Below, one piece after another: positions 36,234-44,684 of a stretch of 64,000 nucleotides of DNA; the first letter of the stretch is position 1; each line of letters begins with the position of its first letter. A model generated the notes under the pieces. The model was not told where the DNA came from. It made no database searches and saw only the letters and a list, made by a program, of their open reading frames with translations. Position numbers and translations under genes: made by a program. Location: assembly GCA_963844055.1 (NCBI GenBank), contig CAWJMN010000002.1, forward strand, positions 372,001 to 436,000. The letters run 5' to 3'. The stretch comes from CAWJMN01 sp963844055. GTDB taxonomy: Bacteria; Planctomycetota; Planctomycetia; Pirellulales; Pirellulaceae.

Positions 36234-37307
36234 TTACTTGCCCTTGGCAGCTGGCGTCTTGGCCTTTGGCTTTTCGGCAGCAGGCTCCGCAGGAGCTTCT
36301 TCGGCGGCAGCTTCCGCTGGTTCGCCCAGCAGCTTCTTCAGCTCTTGGCCCAGCTTAGGACCACGGCAGTTCAGCGAAGCAACGTTCCCCTTTTGATCAA
36401 TAAGGATCACGCAAGGAATCCCCATGATGCCGTAGTAGTCGAGAGCTTCGTTCTTGCCTTCTTGATCCTTCTCATGCAGGGTCGTCCAAGCGACGTTTTC
36501 TTCCTTCATGAATTCTTCGAGGGCACCACGATCTTGGTCGATGCTCACGCCGACAACCTCAAAACCCTTGGCATGGTAGGCGTCGTAGTTCTTTTTGATG
36601 TTGGGATGTTCGGCGCGGCAAGGGCCACACCAAGTTGCCCAGAAATCAACAAGCACGACCTTCCCCTTGAGGGAGGCCAAGTCAAACGCTTCGCCGGCAA
36701 AGGTCGTCCCCTTGAGCTTCAAGGGCTTGCCAGGAAGGTCAAGACGACGGGCGGCACCGACCATCATCTTGGCTTGAGAGGCAATTTGCTCATTCTTGTT
36801 ATCAGCAAACAGCTCGCCCATGCTGCTGTAAGCGTCTTTGGCCAGGTCGGTTGCATCGGTGGAGTATTCCAGCGACTGGCACAACATATTGGCCAGCGCG
36901 AAGTCTTCTTCCGTCTTGTCCGATTCCTTGATGAACTTCTTCGTCTCCGAAGCGATCTTTTCCTTCGCTTCATGAGTCTCGGCCGTCCGGAGATCACGGA
37001 GCGACAGGCTCATCAGCAGGTAAGCGGAAGTCTTGTACTCTTCCGACTTCTTATCCTTCACGAGGCTAACCACCTTTTGGGCAGCTTGCTTCAAGACAGG
37101 AATCGCACGCTCTTGGAATTCGAGCATTTGAGCCCGGCTCTTCGGACGGAACGTCTTGACGTTTTCGATGAACGCAGCCAATTCCTTGGCATCGTCCCCT
37201 TCTGGCATGGCGAGCAACTTGTCGAGGTCGTTGCCGGCGGGAGCTTTTTCCGCTGCCTTCTCGGCGGGCTTCTTGACCTTCTCTTCTTGCGCGGACGGGC
37301 ACAACAT
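36234..37307 (-). CDS. TlpA-type thioredoxin protein, probably frameshifted at its N terminus
   Basis: The open frame gives 357 residues: a charged N terminus, a helical region (about 30-190), and a TlpA-type domain with GKVVLVDFWATWCGPC ending at residue 230. The cis-Pro region is IMGIPCVILID. The C-terminal tail is Ala/Glu/Lys-rich. The module closely resembles both halves of the 1000-residue protein next door. As read, the product starts without a signal peptide and its ATG at 37307 has no ribosome-binding site. A proper signal peptide with a ribosome-binding site is encoded just upstream in another frame (37288-37374), so the natural gene probably runs 36234-37374 with one frame change near 37290. 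Confidence 0.8.
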   Translation of the reverse strand: MLCPSAQEEKVKKPAEKAAEKAPAGNDLDKLLAMPEGDDAKELAAFIENVKTFRPKSRAQMLEFQERAIPVLKQAAQKVVSLVKDKKSEEYKTSAYLLMSLSLRDLRTAETHEAKEKIASETKKFIKESDKTEEDFALANMLCQSLEYSTDATDLAKDAYSSMGELFADNKNEQIASQAKMMVGAARRLDLPGKPLKLKGTTFAGEAFDLASLKGKVVLVDFWATWCGPCRAEHPNIKKNYDAYHAKGFEVVGVSIDQDRGALEEFMKEENVAWTTLHEKDQEGKNEALDYYGIMGIPCVILIDQKGNVASLNCRGPKLGQELKKLLGEPAEAAAEEAPAEPAAEKPKAKTPAAKGK

Positions 37308-37374
37308 TTACCAGGGCTGGAACAGCGATCCAGCAAGCCAACATCACCCACTTTGAAACCCAAGAACTGCGCAT
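37288..37374 (-). other. Signal peptide for the thioredoxin gene, in a different frame
   Basis: The ATG at 37374 is preceded by GGAAAGG and encodes MRSSWVSKWVMLACWIAVPA followed by LVNVVPVRA, a complete signal peptide with an A-type cleavage site. The continuation in this frame (RREGQEARREG) is the wrong frame of the mature thioredoxin protein, which reads QEEKVKKPAEK one base later. Removing one base near 37290 joins the two. Either a sequencing error or a real inactivating mutation would explain it. Confidence 0.75.
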
Positions 37375-37602
37375 AAAGGGAAACCTTTCCAGGCACGGAA
37401 TGAATCTGCAGCGGCAATACGGTCAACAGAATTCAAAAGGTAACGATTAGGACGGTAAACCACAACCAAGCTCAGCCAAGACGAATCCCAGGATTCAACA
37501 CCTAACCAGGCACCCTGTGGCGTTATTTTTCACCCAAACCCCGCAAATCGCCCGATTTCGCAAGGAATATTGGCGTCTTGGTCGCTCTGGGCGGTCGTTA
37601 CC

Positions 37603-37631
37603 TTGACATACTAGCCCCCCGTTTTTACATT
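37603..37631 (+). promoter_or_regulatory. Sigma70-type promoter of the rpmF-fabD-fabG block
   Basis: TTGACA (37603-37608), a perfect -35 element, is followed after exactly 17 bases by TACATT (37626-37631), a four-of-six match to the -10 consensus. The next gene on this strand is rpmF at 37807, which implies a leader of about 170 bases. The leader holds small repeats (TGTTTGATG twice, near 37760 and 37781) but no obvious attenuator. Confidence 0.75.
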
Positions 37632-37806
37632 ACTGGATTCCCTTTTGCGCGTAAGGGCGAGTAAAAACGGATGTGTGGCTGACGAAATGACAGCCCTGCC
37701 GACGCTTGCCGAAAGCCCGTAGACGGGTTGGCTGCTGCCATTGGCTAATGGTGGCTGGTAATGTTTGATGCACCTGTTTTGTTTGATGGATAAGTGAGTT
37801 CAAGTC

Positions 37807-37992
37807 ATGGCTGTTCCAAAGCGCCGTCAATCCAACTCTCGTACTGGTCGTCGTCGCGCCCACGATTTCAAGACGGCAAAGCAACTGTCGTATTGCCCTA
37901 AGTGCAGCACGGCAACGCCTCAGCATGTTGTATGTCCACAATGTGGCTACTACATGGGTCGCGTGATTGTTGAGACGGCCGAAACCAAGTAA
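37807..37992 (+). CDS. rpmF: 50S ribosomal protein L32
   Basis: A protein of 61 residues of the zinc-binding L32 type. It begins MAVPKRRQSNSRTGRRRAHD, the highly conserved basic N terminus, and carries the two Cys pairs YCPKCS and VCPQCGYYMGR that bind zinc. L32 sits near the peptidyl transferase region of the large subunit. rpmF next to fatty-acid synthesis genes is a classical arrangement; here plsX and fabH, often between them, are absent and fabD follows after 51 bases. A good promoter lies 175 bases upstream. Confidence 0.97.
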   Translation: MAVPKRRQSNSRTGRRRAHDFKTAKQLSYCPKCSTATPQHVVCPQCGYYMGRVIVETAETK

Positions 37993-38043
37993 CACAGGGT
38001 TGACCTGTGAAATCTCCGCTCGCTTTCTAGGAATGAAACCATC

Positions 38044-38955
38044 GTGAGTGGCGCAGCGTTTTTGTTTCCGGGTCAGGGTGCCCAGTCCGTCGGCATGGGT
38101 CAAAAGCTGGCGGAGTCTTTGCCTGCTGCGCGGTCGCTATTCGATGCGGCGGCGGGCATATTGGGCTACGACCTGGCTGAACTATGCTTTTCAGGCCCTT
38201 CCGAAAAGCTAGATTCGACCGTCTACAGCCAGCCTGCTCTCTACGTGACGAGCATGGCGGCCCTGGAGTTTTTGAAGGCTTCCCAGCCGGCTCTGGTAGA
38301 CAGCGTGACAGCGACGGCCGGTCTGAGCCTGGGCGAGTACACGGCCCTGGTCTTTGCGGGCGTTATGTCCTTCGAAGATGGCCTGCGGCTCGTGCAGCGT
38401 CGCGGCGAAGCGATGCAAGCAGCGGCCGACAAGGTTCCCAGCGGCATGGTGAGCTTGCTGGGCCTGACGATCCCCCAGATCGAAGAGCTTTGCACCCGAG
38501 CACGCGGCGAAGGGGAAGTCCTGCAGATTGCTAACCTGCTCTGCCCTGGCAACACCGTTGTCTCGGGACACAAAACTGCCTGTGCCAAGGTGGCTGAACT
38601 GGCGACTGCTGCCGGCGCAATGAAGACCATTCCGCTGGCGGTGGCGGGAGCCTTTCATACTCCGCTGATGCAACCTGCCGCGGAACAGCTGGCAACGGCA
38701 CTGGCCTCCGTTTCGATGAAATCCCCGCGAATTCCCGTGGTTTCCAACGTGGATGCGGCAACGCATTCCGACCCGGAAGAGATTCGCGGCCTGCTTTTGA
38801 AGCAACTCGTTTCGCCCGTTCGCTGGGAAGACTCTCAGCGGTGGCTACTGGCAAATGGCAACACACCTTTTTGGGAAGTGGGCCCAGGGCGTGTACTGCG
38901 TGGCCTGCTGAAGCGAATTGATCGTAAAGCCGAAGCTGACGGCGTTGAGTGTTAG
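38044..38955 (+). CDS. fabD: Malonyl-CoA:ACP transacylase
   Basis: A protein of 303 residues that starts with GTG (38044). It transfers malonyl groups from CoA to acyl carrier protein in fatty-acid synthesis. It opens with FLFPGQGAQSVGMG, the nucleotide-type glycine loop of the family. The nucleophile is Ser95 in GLSLGEY and the catalytic His is His205 in GAFHTPLM; RRGEAMQ near 119-125 supplies the conserved Arg that binds the malonyl carboxylate. WEVGPGRVLRGLLKR is the usual C terminus. It is followed by fabG, so this is a fab cluster. Confidence 0.96.
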   Translation: MSGAAFLFPGQGAQSVGMGQKLAESLPAARSLFDAAAGILGYDLAELCFSGPSEKLDSTVYSQPALYVTSMAALEFLKASQPALVDSVTATAGLSLGEYTALVFAGVMSFEDGLRLVQRRGEAMQAAADKVPSGMVSLLGLTIPQIEELCTRARGEGEVLQIANLLCPGNTVVSGHKTACAKVAELATAAGAMKTIPLAVAGAFHTPLMQPAAEQLATALASVSMKSPRIPVVSNVDAATHSDPEEIRGLLLKQLVSPVRWEDSQRWLLANGNTPFWEVGPGRVLRGLLKRIDRKAEADGVEC

Positions 38956-39076
38956 CTAAGCAAGGGTGTGGCTGTGAGCTGCCCCTTCTTTTAATGGCCG
39001 TTACCCCAAGTGTTTTGCGGTGTAGCGATCCTCCGATTTCATTCTTTGCACCTCATTGAAGAAGGATGTCACTTCC

Positions 39077-39847
39077 ATGGCAGATTCCCCTTACGACAGT
39101 CTGAAAGTTGACCTTCGCGGACAAGTGGCCGTGGTCACAGGGGCTTCTCAAGGGCTGGGCAAAGTCATTGCCGAATCGCTCGCCAAAAGCGGCGCACGCG
39201 TTGCTGCCGTGGCTCGCAATGCTGAGAAGCTGGCACAAACCGTTGCTGCAATTCAAGCCGCTGGCGGTCAAGCAGAAGCGTTCAGCTGCGATGTGAAGGA
39301 TGGCGCTGCCGTCGATGCCCTGATGAACAAGCTGGCTGAAGAATGGGGCAAGGTGGATATCCTTGTGAACAATGCTGGCATCACGCGCGACACGCTATTG
39401 CCTGTCATGAGCGATGCCGACTGGGACGATGTGATTGAAACGAACCTGCGTGGCATGTTCGTCTTTTCGCGAGCTGCCTCGCGTTTGATGATGCGTGCCC
39501 GCTATGGCCGGATCATCAATATGTCGAGCGTTTCGGGCATCATGGGAAATGCCGGACAAACCAACTACTCAGCCTCAAAGGCAGGCATGATTGGCTTCAC
39601 CCGCAGCTTGAGCCGCGAACTTGCCAAGCGCAAGATCACGATCAACTCGATCTGCCCTGGCTTCATCGCCAGCGACATGACCAAGGTCCTGGGGGATGCA
39701 GTCCTGGATGAAGTGAAGAAGCGGATTCCTGCCAATCGTGTTGGCTTGCCTGAAGACGTTGCTGCCTGCGTGCTGTTCCTGGCCAGCCCTGCTGCCAGCT
39801 ACATTACTGGCCAAGTTCTGACGGTTGATGGCGGCATGACCGGGTAG
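39077..39847 (+). CDS. fabG: 3-oxoacyl-ACP reductase
   Basis: About 256 residues from the ATG at 39077, which has GAAGGA upstream; an in-frame ATG at 39056 is less likely. It reduces 3-oxoacyl-ACP with NADPH. The motifs are complete: TGASQGLG (21-28), NNAG (98-101), Ser151, Tyr164 and Lys168 (NYSASK), and the FabG-type end GQVLTVDGGM. Spacing from fabD is 121 bases. In many bacteria acpP follows fabG; here an endonuclease III gene follows after 30 bases and acpP is not in the window. Confidence 0.95.
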   Translation: MADSPYDSLKVDLRGQVAVVTGASQGLGKVIAESLAKSGARVAAVARNAEKLAQTVAAIQAAGGQAEAFSCDVKDGAAVDALMNKLAEEWGKVDILVNNAGITRDTLLPVMSDADWDDVIETNLRGMFVFSRAASRLMMRARYGRIINMSSVSGIMGNAGQTNYSASKAGMIGFTRSLSRELAKRKITINSICPGFIASDMTKVLGDAVLDEVKKRIPANRVGLPEDVAACVLFLASPAASYITGQVLTVDGGMTG

Positions 39848-39877
39848 TTTTTCTGGCAACTGCCCAGCGGTTACGAC

Positions 39878-40675
39878 ATGGCAAAAAAAAGTTCTTCCGT
39901 GCGCCCCAAGAGTTCCTCTTCTGGGGCAGAGCCGGTCAAAGCCATGGCCGACAAGCCTGTACCTACTCGGCGAGCTTCGGCAAAAGCCCCTCGAAAGCCG
40001 CTTGCTCCCTTGCCACCTCCGGCGCAGGTTTCTAGTTCGCTGGCCCAGCGGCGAATCCAAGTTCAAAAGATCCTGCCCGAACTGGCGAGGCTCTATCCTG
40101 AAGCGCTATGTGCGCTGACACATCACAGCCCCTTTCAGTTATTGATTGCGACGATCCTTTCCGCGCAGTGCACGGATGAACGGGTCAACATGGTGACCCC
40201 GGGCCTGTTTGCCAAATGGCCTACGGCCGAAGCCATGGCCCAGGCCCCTCTGCCCGCCCTGGAAGAGGCGATTCGCAGCACGGGCTTCTTCCACAACAAA
40301 GCCAAGAACATCAAAGGGTGCTGCCAACGGCTAGTAGAGGAACACCAAGGCGAGGTTCCCGCCTCTTTAGAGGCCCTGGTGAAGCTGCCTGGCGTCGGCC
40401 GTAAGACCGCCAACGTAGTGCTGGGGACTGCGATGGGGATTGCCAGCGGCGTTGTGGTCGACACTCATGTGGGCCGACTGAGCCAGCGTCTGGGCCTTAC
40501 GAAGAACACGGATGCGGTCAAAATTGAAGAGGACCTGATCGACCTGCTACCCCAGGAGGAGTGGATCCTGTTTTCTCATCGGATGATTCACCATGGGCGA
40601 CAGGTTTGTGACGCCCGAAAGCCGGCCTGTGAGCGGTGTACTCTGCTGTCGATCTGTCCCCGCCGTGGCATTTAG
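39878..40675 (+). CDS. nth: Endonuclease III
   Basis: A DNA glycosylase/AP lyase for oxidised pyrimidines. The product has 265 residues, about 50 more than E. coli Nth because of a Ser/Lys/Pro-rich N-terminal extension (KKSSSVRPKSSSSGAEPVKA). The core is canonical: QLLIATILSAQCTDERVN near 86-103, the helix-hairpin-helix LPGVGRKTANVVLG near 168-181 with catalytic Lys, VVDTHVGRL with catalytic Asp near 192, and the iron-sulfur Cys set C-x6-C-x2-C-x5-C at the C terminus (CDARKPACERCTLLSIC). It may be cotranscribed with fabG, 30 bases upstream. Confidence 0.96.
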   Translation: MAKKSSSVRPKSSSSGAEPVKAMADKPVPTRRASAKAPRKPLAPLPPPAQVSSSLAQRRIQVQKILPELARLYPEALCALTHHSPFQLLIATILSAQCTDERVNMVTPGLFAKWPTAEAMAQAPLPALEEAIRSTGFFHNKAKNIKGCCQRLVEEHQGEVPASLEALVKLPGVGRKTANVVLGTAMGIASGVVVDTHVGRLSQRLGLTKNTDAVKIEEDLIDLLPQEEWILFSHRMIHHGRQVCDARKPACERCTLLSICPRRGI

Positions 40676-40797
40676 CCCCCTGATGGAACTTGTCGGCCCG
40701 GGCAATGCGTGTTGTAATGAACCGTACCAAAGTAGAGCCCCCTTCGCACATGTGAGCGTGTGCTGCTTGTTCCCCTGCAACCTTCAAGGTAGATGTC

Positions 40798-41283
40798 ATG
40801 GATTTTGAAGAACGACTTCGCCAAGCGGTCGAGCGCGGCAACCGCCGAGGGGACCAACAGCAAAAGGCCAGCCAGGCGCAAGCCCTGACCGAAGATGAGT
40901 TCAAGCGTTTGCACTCACTGCAACGCCTAGAGATCTCGGACTACATCGAGGCCTGCCTCAAGAAGCTCCCCTCGCACTTTCCGGGCTTTCAGTACGAGAC
41001 CCTGTTTGGCGACCGTGGCTGGGGAGGCGCTTGCAGCCGCGATGACCTACGCTTTAGCGGCGGCAGTCGGTCCAGCGATTACAGCCGGCTAGAAGTCGCC
41101 GTGCGTCCCTACAACCCCCAAAGCCATGTGGTGGAACTGATCGCCAAGGGAACGGTTCGGAACAAAGAAGCCTTCAACCGCAACTACTACGAGAAGCTAG
41201 GCGAGTCGGAGATCGCTCGCTTTTGCCAGCTGGTGGATGCTTGGATCTTGGAGTTTGCCGAGATATTCGCTGCCGTGAAATAG
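40798..41283 (+). CDS. Conserved-looking hypothetical protein
   Basis: A protein of 161 residues, predicted soluble. The N-terminal third is a charged helix (DFEERLRQAVERGNRRGDQQ), and the rest mixes strands and helices (VELIAKGTVRNKEAFNRNYY). It contains GDRGWGGACSRDD and FSGGSRSSDYSRLEVAVRPY, but no motif I know. It starts 123 bases after nth and ends before a strong terminator. Codon use matches its neighbours, so I accept it as real. Confidence 0.78.
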   Translation: MDFEERLRQAVERGNRRGDQQQKASQAQALTEDEFKRLHSLQRLEISDYIEACLKKLPSHFPGFQYETLFGDRGWGGACSRDDLRFSGGSRSSDYSRLEVAVRPYNPQSHVVELIAKGTVRNKEAFNRNYYEKLGESEIARFCQLVDAWILEFAEIFAAVK

Positions 41284-41322
41284 CTCGTCTGGCAAGTTGT
41301 CCTGTCTGCGTCCGCGCATGAA

Positions 41323-41360
41323 AAAGCCTCCCCTTTCACCTAGATGAAAGAGGAGGCTTT
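41323..41360. terminator. Bidirectional hairpin terminator
   Basis: AAAGCCTCCCCTTTCA (41323-41338) pairs with TGAAAGAGGAGGCTTT (41345-41360) with one mismatch over a six-base loop, flanked by A and T runs. It separates the convergent genes ending at 41283 and 41415. Confidence 0.9.
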
Positions 41361-41414
41361 ACTTTTTATTACAGCACTTGTGATCGACCACAAGTGCCAA
41401 ACGGCCAAGCTTCC

Positions 41415-43055
41415 TTACAGGCCACCTTGTTGACCCAAGCGAACGGCCTTGCCGATAACCTTCAGCACGCCGTCTGCGATGAGCAGCGTCACGCGGGAAG
41501 TGTTGTCTTCAGCAACCGAGAGGATTTGGATCTTGTCGCTGCCACCCTTTTCCAGGGTCGAGATCAATTCTGGCAAGCCAGCGTTGTTGGCATCCACCGA
41601 AGCGGCAAACTTCAGGATTGGAAGCAAAGCAACATTGACCTGAGCGGCAGGAAGCTTCCCTTGAGGAGCCTTGCCATCGATGACCTTCTTCAGCAGTCCT
41701 TCTGCATCTTTGCCGAAGGCCACGTAAACGGTCTTCGAACCGGTACCAAGGACAACCTTGAACTCGTCACCAAAGATCTCCTTGACCTCTTCGTCATCCG
41801 AATCGATCTTGCCGGTGATGGTGTGAAACTTCACGCCAGCGTGGCTGCCGGAGTTGAGCTTTACCTTGGGGAATTCTGGTTCGTTCTTGGCAACTTCGAC
41901 CAAGCGAGCAACGGCCTTCTCAACATCGGAACCACTGGCAACAGCAGCAGCACCTGCGAAGTGAATCGACTTCGACTCTAGCATCAAGGTGCCCGCAATA
42001 TCGAGCTTTCCTTCTTGCAAGGTCTTGTCGAGCACGTCCATGAACATGCCAACCACTTCCTTGGCAGCAGCACGCTTGTCTTCATCCAAGCCAGCGTCGT
42101 CGTCGATTTCCTTTTCCAGGCGGGTGCGACCAAACGTCAGCGCCGTGCTCAGTTGTTCGATGTCGTCCGCAGCCATCTTGTTGGCAGCATTGAAGTTCAT
42201 GGCCGAACCTTGCATCAGGAACCCTGCCAAAGCGGTCTTGGCGGCCTTTTGCAGTTCGAGCTTTTCGGCCGAGGAGGTGCCTTGCTTCACGGTTACAGAA
42301 ATCTCTAGCTTGGCAGCCTTGGCGTCGGCACCAATGCCGATGTCCATCGATTCCATGTCTTCGAACGTACGCTTCAGTTGTTCGATCTGAAGGCGGCCCA
42401 TCTTTTCGCTTAGCTCGCGGTCTTCATCGCTGCCGGGGGCGTCTTCGATCGAGCGTTCAAAACCTTCGTTGATCGTGTCGAGGGCCAATTGCTTGAGCCC
42501 TTCAGGAATGTTTTCGAAGTTGACGCGAATCGCTACGGCAAAACGCGTTGGCAAATCGCCCAGCAAGGCAGCTGGATCTTCAGGAAGGTCTTCGAGGTGT
42601 TCCTTCTTTTGAGCAATGAATGCCCAGCCGTTTTCGTCCTTGATGAAGGCCGATTGAGCACCGACGGTGATTTCCTTCACGCCGTCGCCAGCGTCTTGAG
42701 GCTCGCCAATTTGCTCTTTGTAGGTAGCCAAAACCGTGTCGAGGTTATCGACAGGGACAAAGGCAACGGCAGGAAACTCTTGGCCATTTTCGTCAGCCAA
42801 AACATACAACCCGGCAGGCTTCTTCTTGGTGATGCCATTGGTGAAGGCATTGCCGAAGAACAACATCGTCTTCGCCAAGTCTTCTTCACCCGACATCCGC
42901 ATGATCGAAGCGACGTCACCCAAGGTGCGATCCACACCAGCGAGCGAAACAACCACAACGGGCTCAAAATCATCTGCAACGGCACGTGGCGCTGGCGCAA
43001 AAAGCGAAGCTGCCAAACACCCCAACACCATCAAACGCGTGCAAATCCACTTCAC
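41415..43055 (-). CDS. Secreted protein of unknown function
   Basis: A protein of 546 residues that starts with GTG at 43055, nine bases after AAGGAG. Residues 1-28 are a signal peptide (CTRLMVLGCLAASLFAPAP, cleavage near AVADD). The mature part is acidic and shows three similar alpha/beta stretches, for example GLYVLADENGQEFPAVAFVP early and GSKTVYVAFGKDAEGLLKKV late. I recognise no catalytic motif. Similar large secreted proteins are common in planctomycetes. It is a single gene with its own terminator. Confidence 0.82.
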   Translation of the reverse strand: MKWICTRLMVLGCLAASLFAPAPRAVADDFEPVVVVSLAGVDRTLGDVASIMRMSGEEDLAKTMLFFGNAFTNGITKKKPAGLYVLADENGQEFPAVAFVPVDNLDTVLATYKEQIGEPQDAGDGVKEITVGAQSAFIKDENGWAFIAQKKEHLEDLPEDPAALLGDLPTRFAVAIRVNFENIPEGLKQLALDTINEGFERSIEDAPGSDEDRELSEKMGRLQIEQLKRTFEDMESMDIGIGADAKAAKLEISVTVKQGTSSAEKLELQKAAKTALAGFLMQGSAMNFNAANKMAADDIEQLSTALTFGRTRLEKEIDDDAGLDEDKRAAAKEVVGMFMDVLDKTLQEGKLDIAGTLMLESKSIHFAGAAAVASGSDVEKAVARLVEVAKNEPEFPKVKLNSGSHAGVKFHTITGKIDSDDEEVKEIFGDEFKVVLGTGSKTVYVAFGKDAEGLLKKVIDGKAPQGKLPAAQVNVALLPILKFAASVDANNAGLPELISTLEKGGSDKIQILSVAEDNTSRVTLLIADGVLKVIGKAVRLGQQGGL

Positions 43056-43461
43056 GATGAACTTCTCCTTTTACAAGCTGCTTCGCCCCAAGCCGAAATC
43101 CCCTGATAGGGGTCGGATGCGGTCGCCAAAGACACTGGCCCAACGACGCTTCGCAGGCCGCAAATGCCTTCTGGGTATATACTCACCCCGGCGATTCAGG
43201 GTTTTACCAGTTCGCCAGAAAAATCTAAACCCGGGTATTATTTGGGCCGATAACGTCGCGCACGAAAATCCTATACAAGGAAACTGCCACCTGCAAAATA
43301 GCATTTAAGGGGTTGGCAGGCCAATTTTGGGTACGGCAGAGCCTGCGCCAGTGGCGCGCAGAAAGCCTTGAAGGAGCCAAGAGAGTTCGCCCCGAAGGGC
43401 GAAGGCTTCAAGAATCACCGGCCCCGCCCAAGAAGCGGGGCTTATCGGTGCAGCAAAACGA
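43056..43461. other. Non-coding region with several hairpins, 3' of infA
   Basis: It lies downstream of infA and upstream of the secreted-protein gene, both minus strand. It contains TTCGCCC-CGAA-GGGCGAA (43386-43403), a perfect 7-bp stem with a tetraloop, and GCCCCGC (43421-43427) pairing with GCGGGGC (43435-43441), with outer CACCG/CGGTG pairing. Neither has a T run on the minus strand, so they are not textbook terminators. Confidence 0.55.
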
Positions 43462-43683
43462 CTACCGTTCGCGGAAGATAATCCGACCACGTTCGAGGTC
43501 GTAGGCCGACAGCTCTACGTTTACCTTGTCGCCTGGAACGATACGAATGAAGTTCTTTCGCATCTTTCCTGCAACAACAGCCAACACCTCGTTGCCGTTA
43601 TCTAGCTGCACACGAAACTTGGTATTAGCTAGTGCCTGTGTGACGACACCCGAAGCAATCAGTGCTTCTTCTTTCTTCGACAT
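43462..43683 (-). CDS. infA: Translation initiation factor IF-1
   Basis: A protein of 73 residues, the normal length, from the ATG at 43683 with GGGAAG upstream; the frame is open to 43755 but without a start signal. It is a single S1/OB fold: EEALIASGVVTQALANTKFR, then GNEVLAVVAGKMRKNFIRI, then PGDKVNVELSAYDLERGRII, closely following E. coli IF-1. IF-1 binds the A site of the 30S subunit with IF-2 and IF-3. A palindrome CCTGTACAGG lies about 140 bases upstream (43820-43829). Confidence 0.96.
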   Translation of the reverse strand: MSKKEEALIASGVVTQALANTKFRVQLDNGNEVLAVVAGKMRKNFIRIVPGDKVNVELSAYDLERGRIIFRER

Positions 43684-43921
43684 ACAACTTCCCGAAATCG
43701 TTAAGCGAAATTCGCCCTGAAAAACCTCAGGGATGGTCGTAGCTTTACGACCCACCCAATGCCTGGGAAAACCCCAGCCTGTATTGCACTGACTTATAGT
43801 TTAGGGGACCGCAACCCTGCCTGTACAGGGGCATTCTGCTGAAAGCGATGCACTTCATACGCTTTTCACCGGGCAAACGAGGCTCCGGGGCCCGCCAGAA
43901 CCCTTCTCGACTACTGCGCAC

Positions 43922-43961
43922 GAAAAAGGGGCGAACAAGCCCCCCGGCTCAGTCCGCCCCT
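43922..43961 (-). terminator. Rho-independent terminator of ndk
   Basis: On the minus strand AGGGGCG pairs with CGCCCCT, with an inner C/G-rich loop, and is followed by a run of T (A run 43923-43927 on the plus strand). It lies 50 bases beyond the ndk stop. Confidence 0.82.
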
Positions 43962-44010
43962 GATTTGGCATTTGAAAAAGCGGGAAATTTTCTTCCCCAC
44001 TTTTTGACAA

Positions 44011-44475
44011 CTATTCGTCGTCAGCCTTAAGCGATGGAGTCAGCGTTGGTACGTACGACAGTACCTCGGTTGGCTTGAAGTACAGGCCGATCTCACGAGC
44101 GGCGGCTTCTGGTCCGTCCGAAGCGTGTACCAAATTCATTTGGCGGCTGCTGCTGTAGTCGCCGCGGATCGTGCCTGGAGCAGCTTTCAGGCCGCTGGTG
44201 GCACCCAGCATATCGCGAATCACGCGAATCACTTCCAGCCCTTCGACCACCAAGGCAAGGATGGGGGAAGAAGTGATGAAGCTTTCGAGATTGGGGTAGA
44301 ACGGCTTGGCCACGTGTTCGGCATAGTGGGCCTTGGACATTTCTGGGGTCACTTGCAGCAGCTTGGCGGCAATGATGTTAAGTCCCTTATCTTCAAAACG
44401 GCTGATGATCTTGCCCATCATGCGGCGTTGCACACAGTCAGGCTTCAGCAGTACCAACGTTCGTTCCATAGCCAT
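44011..44475 (-). CDS. ndk: Nucleoside diphosphate kinase
   Basis: A protein of 154 residues that equilibrates nucleoside triphosphates by a phospho-His intermediate. It opens RTLVLLKPDCVQRRMMG (family: LxLIKPDxVxR), has PFYPNLESFITSSPILALVV near 58-77, and carries the catalytic His117 in NLVHASD, where the common form is NxVHGSD. The Gly to Ala change next to the His is tolerated in some members. The tail of about 15 residues beyond SYVPT is longer than in E. coli Ndk. It is a single-gene unit with its own terminator. Confidence 0.96.
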   Translation of the reverse strand: MAMERTLVLLKPDCVQRRMMGKIISRFEDKGLNIIAAKLLQVTPEMSKAHYAEHVAKPFYPNLESFITSSPILALVVEGLEVIRVIRDMLGATSGLKAAPGTIRGDYSSSRQMNLVHASDGPEAAAREIGLYFKPTEVLSYVPTLTPSLKADDE

Positions 44476-44684
44476 CGCAAACCCACTCCCAGCAAATATT
44501 TGTCCGAAATCGAAATTATCTTCGCGTAAAAACGCAGTTTCACTTGGCTAAAATTTTAGGCCGCAGCATCCCGCTGCGCAAGGGGGGCTGGTTTCGTGCG
44601 AAACGCCGATTTGGCGTCCGATTACCAGCCGGTTCCGCCCCTGCTGAGGGATTTCAGGAGGAGCGTCGATTCCGATGGTGAGCC

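Noticed and set aside
36345..37376. Long plus-strand open frame of 343 codons
   Set aside because: It lies antisense to the TlpA-type gene, whose motifs (WCGPC, GKVVLVDFWAT) are unmistakable. The product of the plus frame has no family character, so it is a codon-bias shadow.
37630..38103. Minus-strand frame of 157 codons over the rpmF leader and gene
   Set aside because: It overlaps the well-supported rpmF gene and promoter on the other strand and has no protein features.
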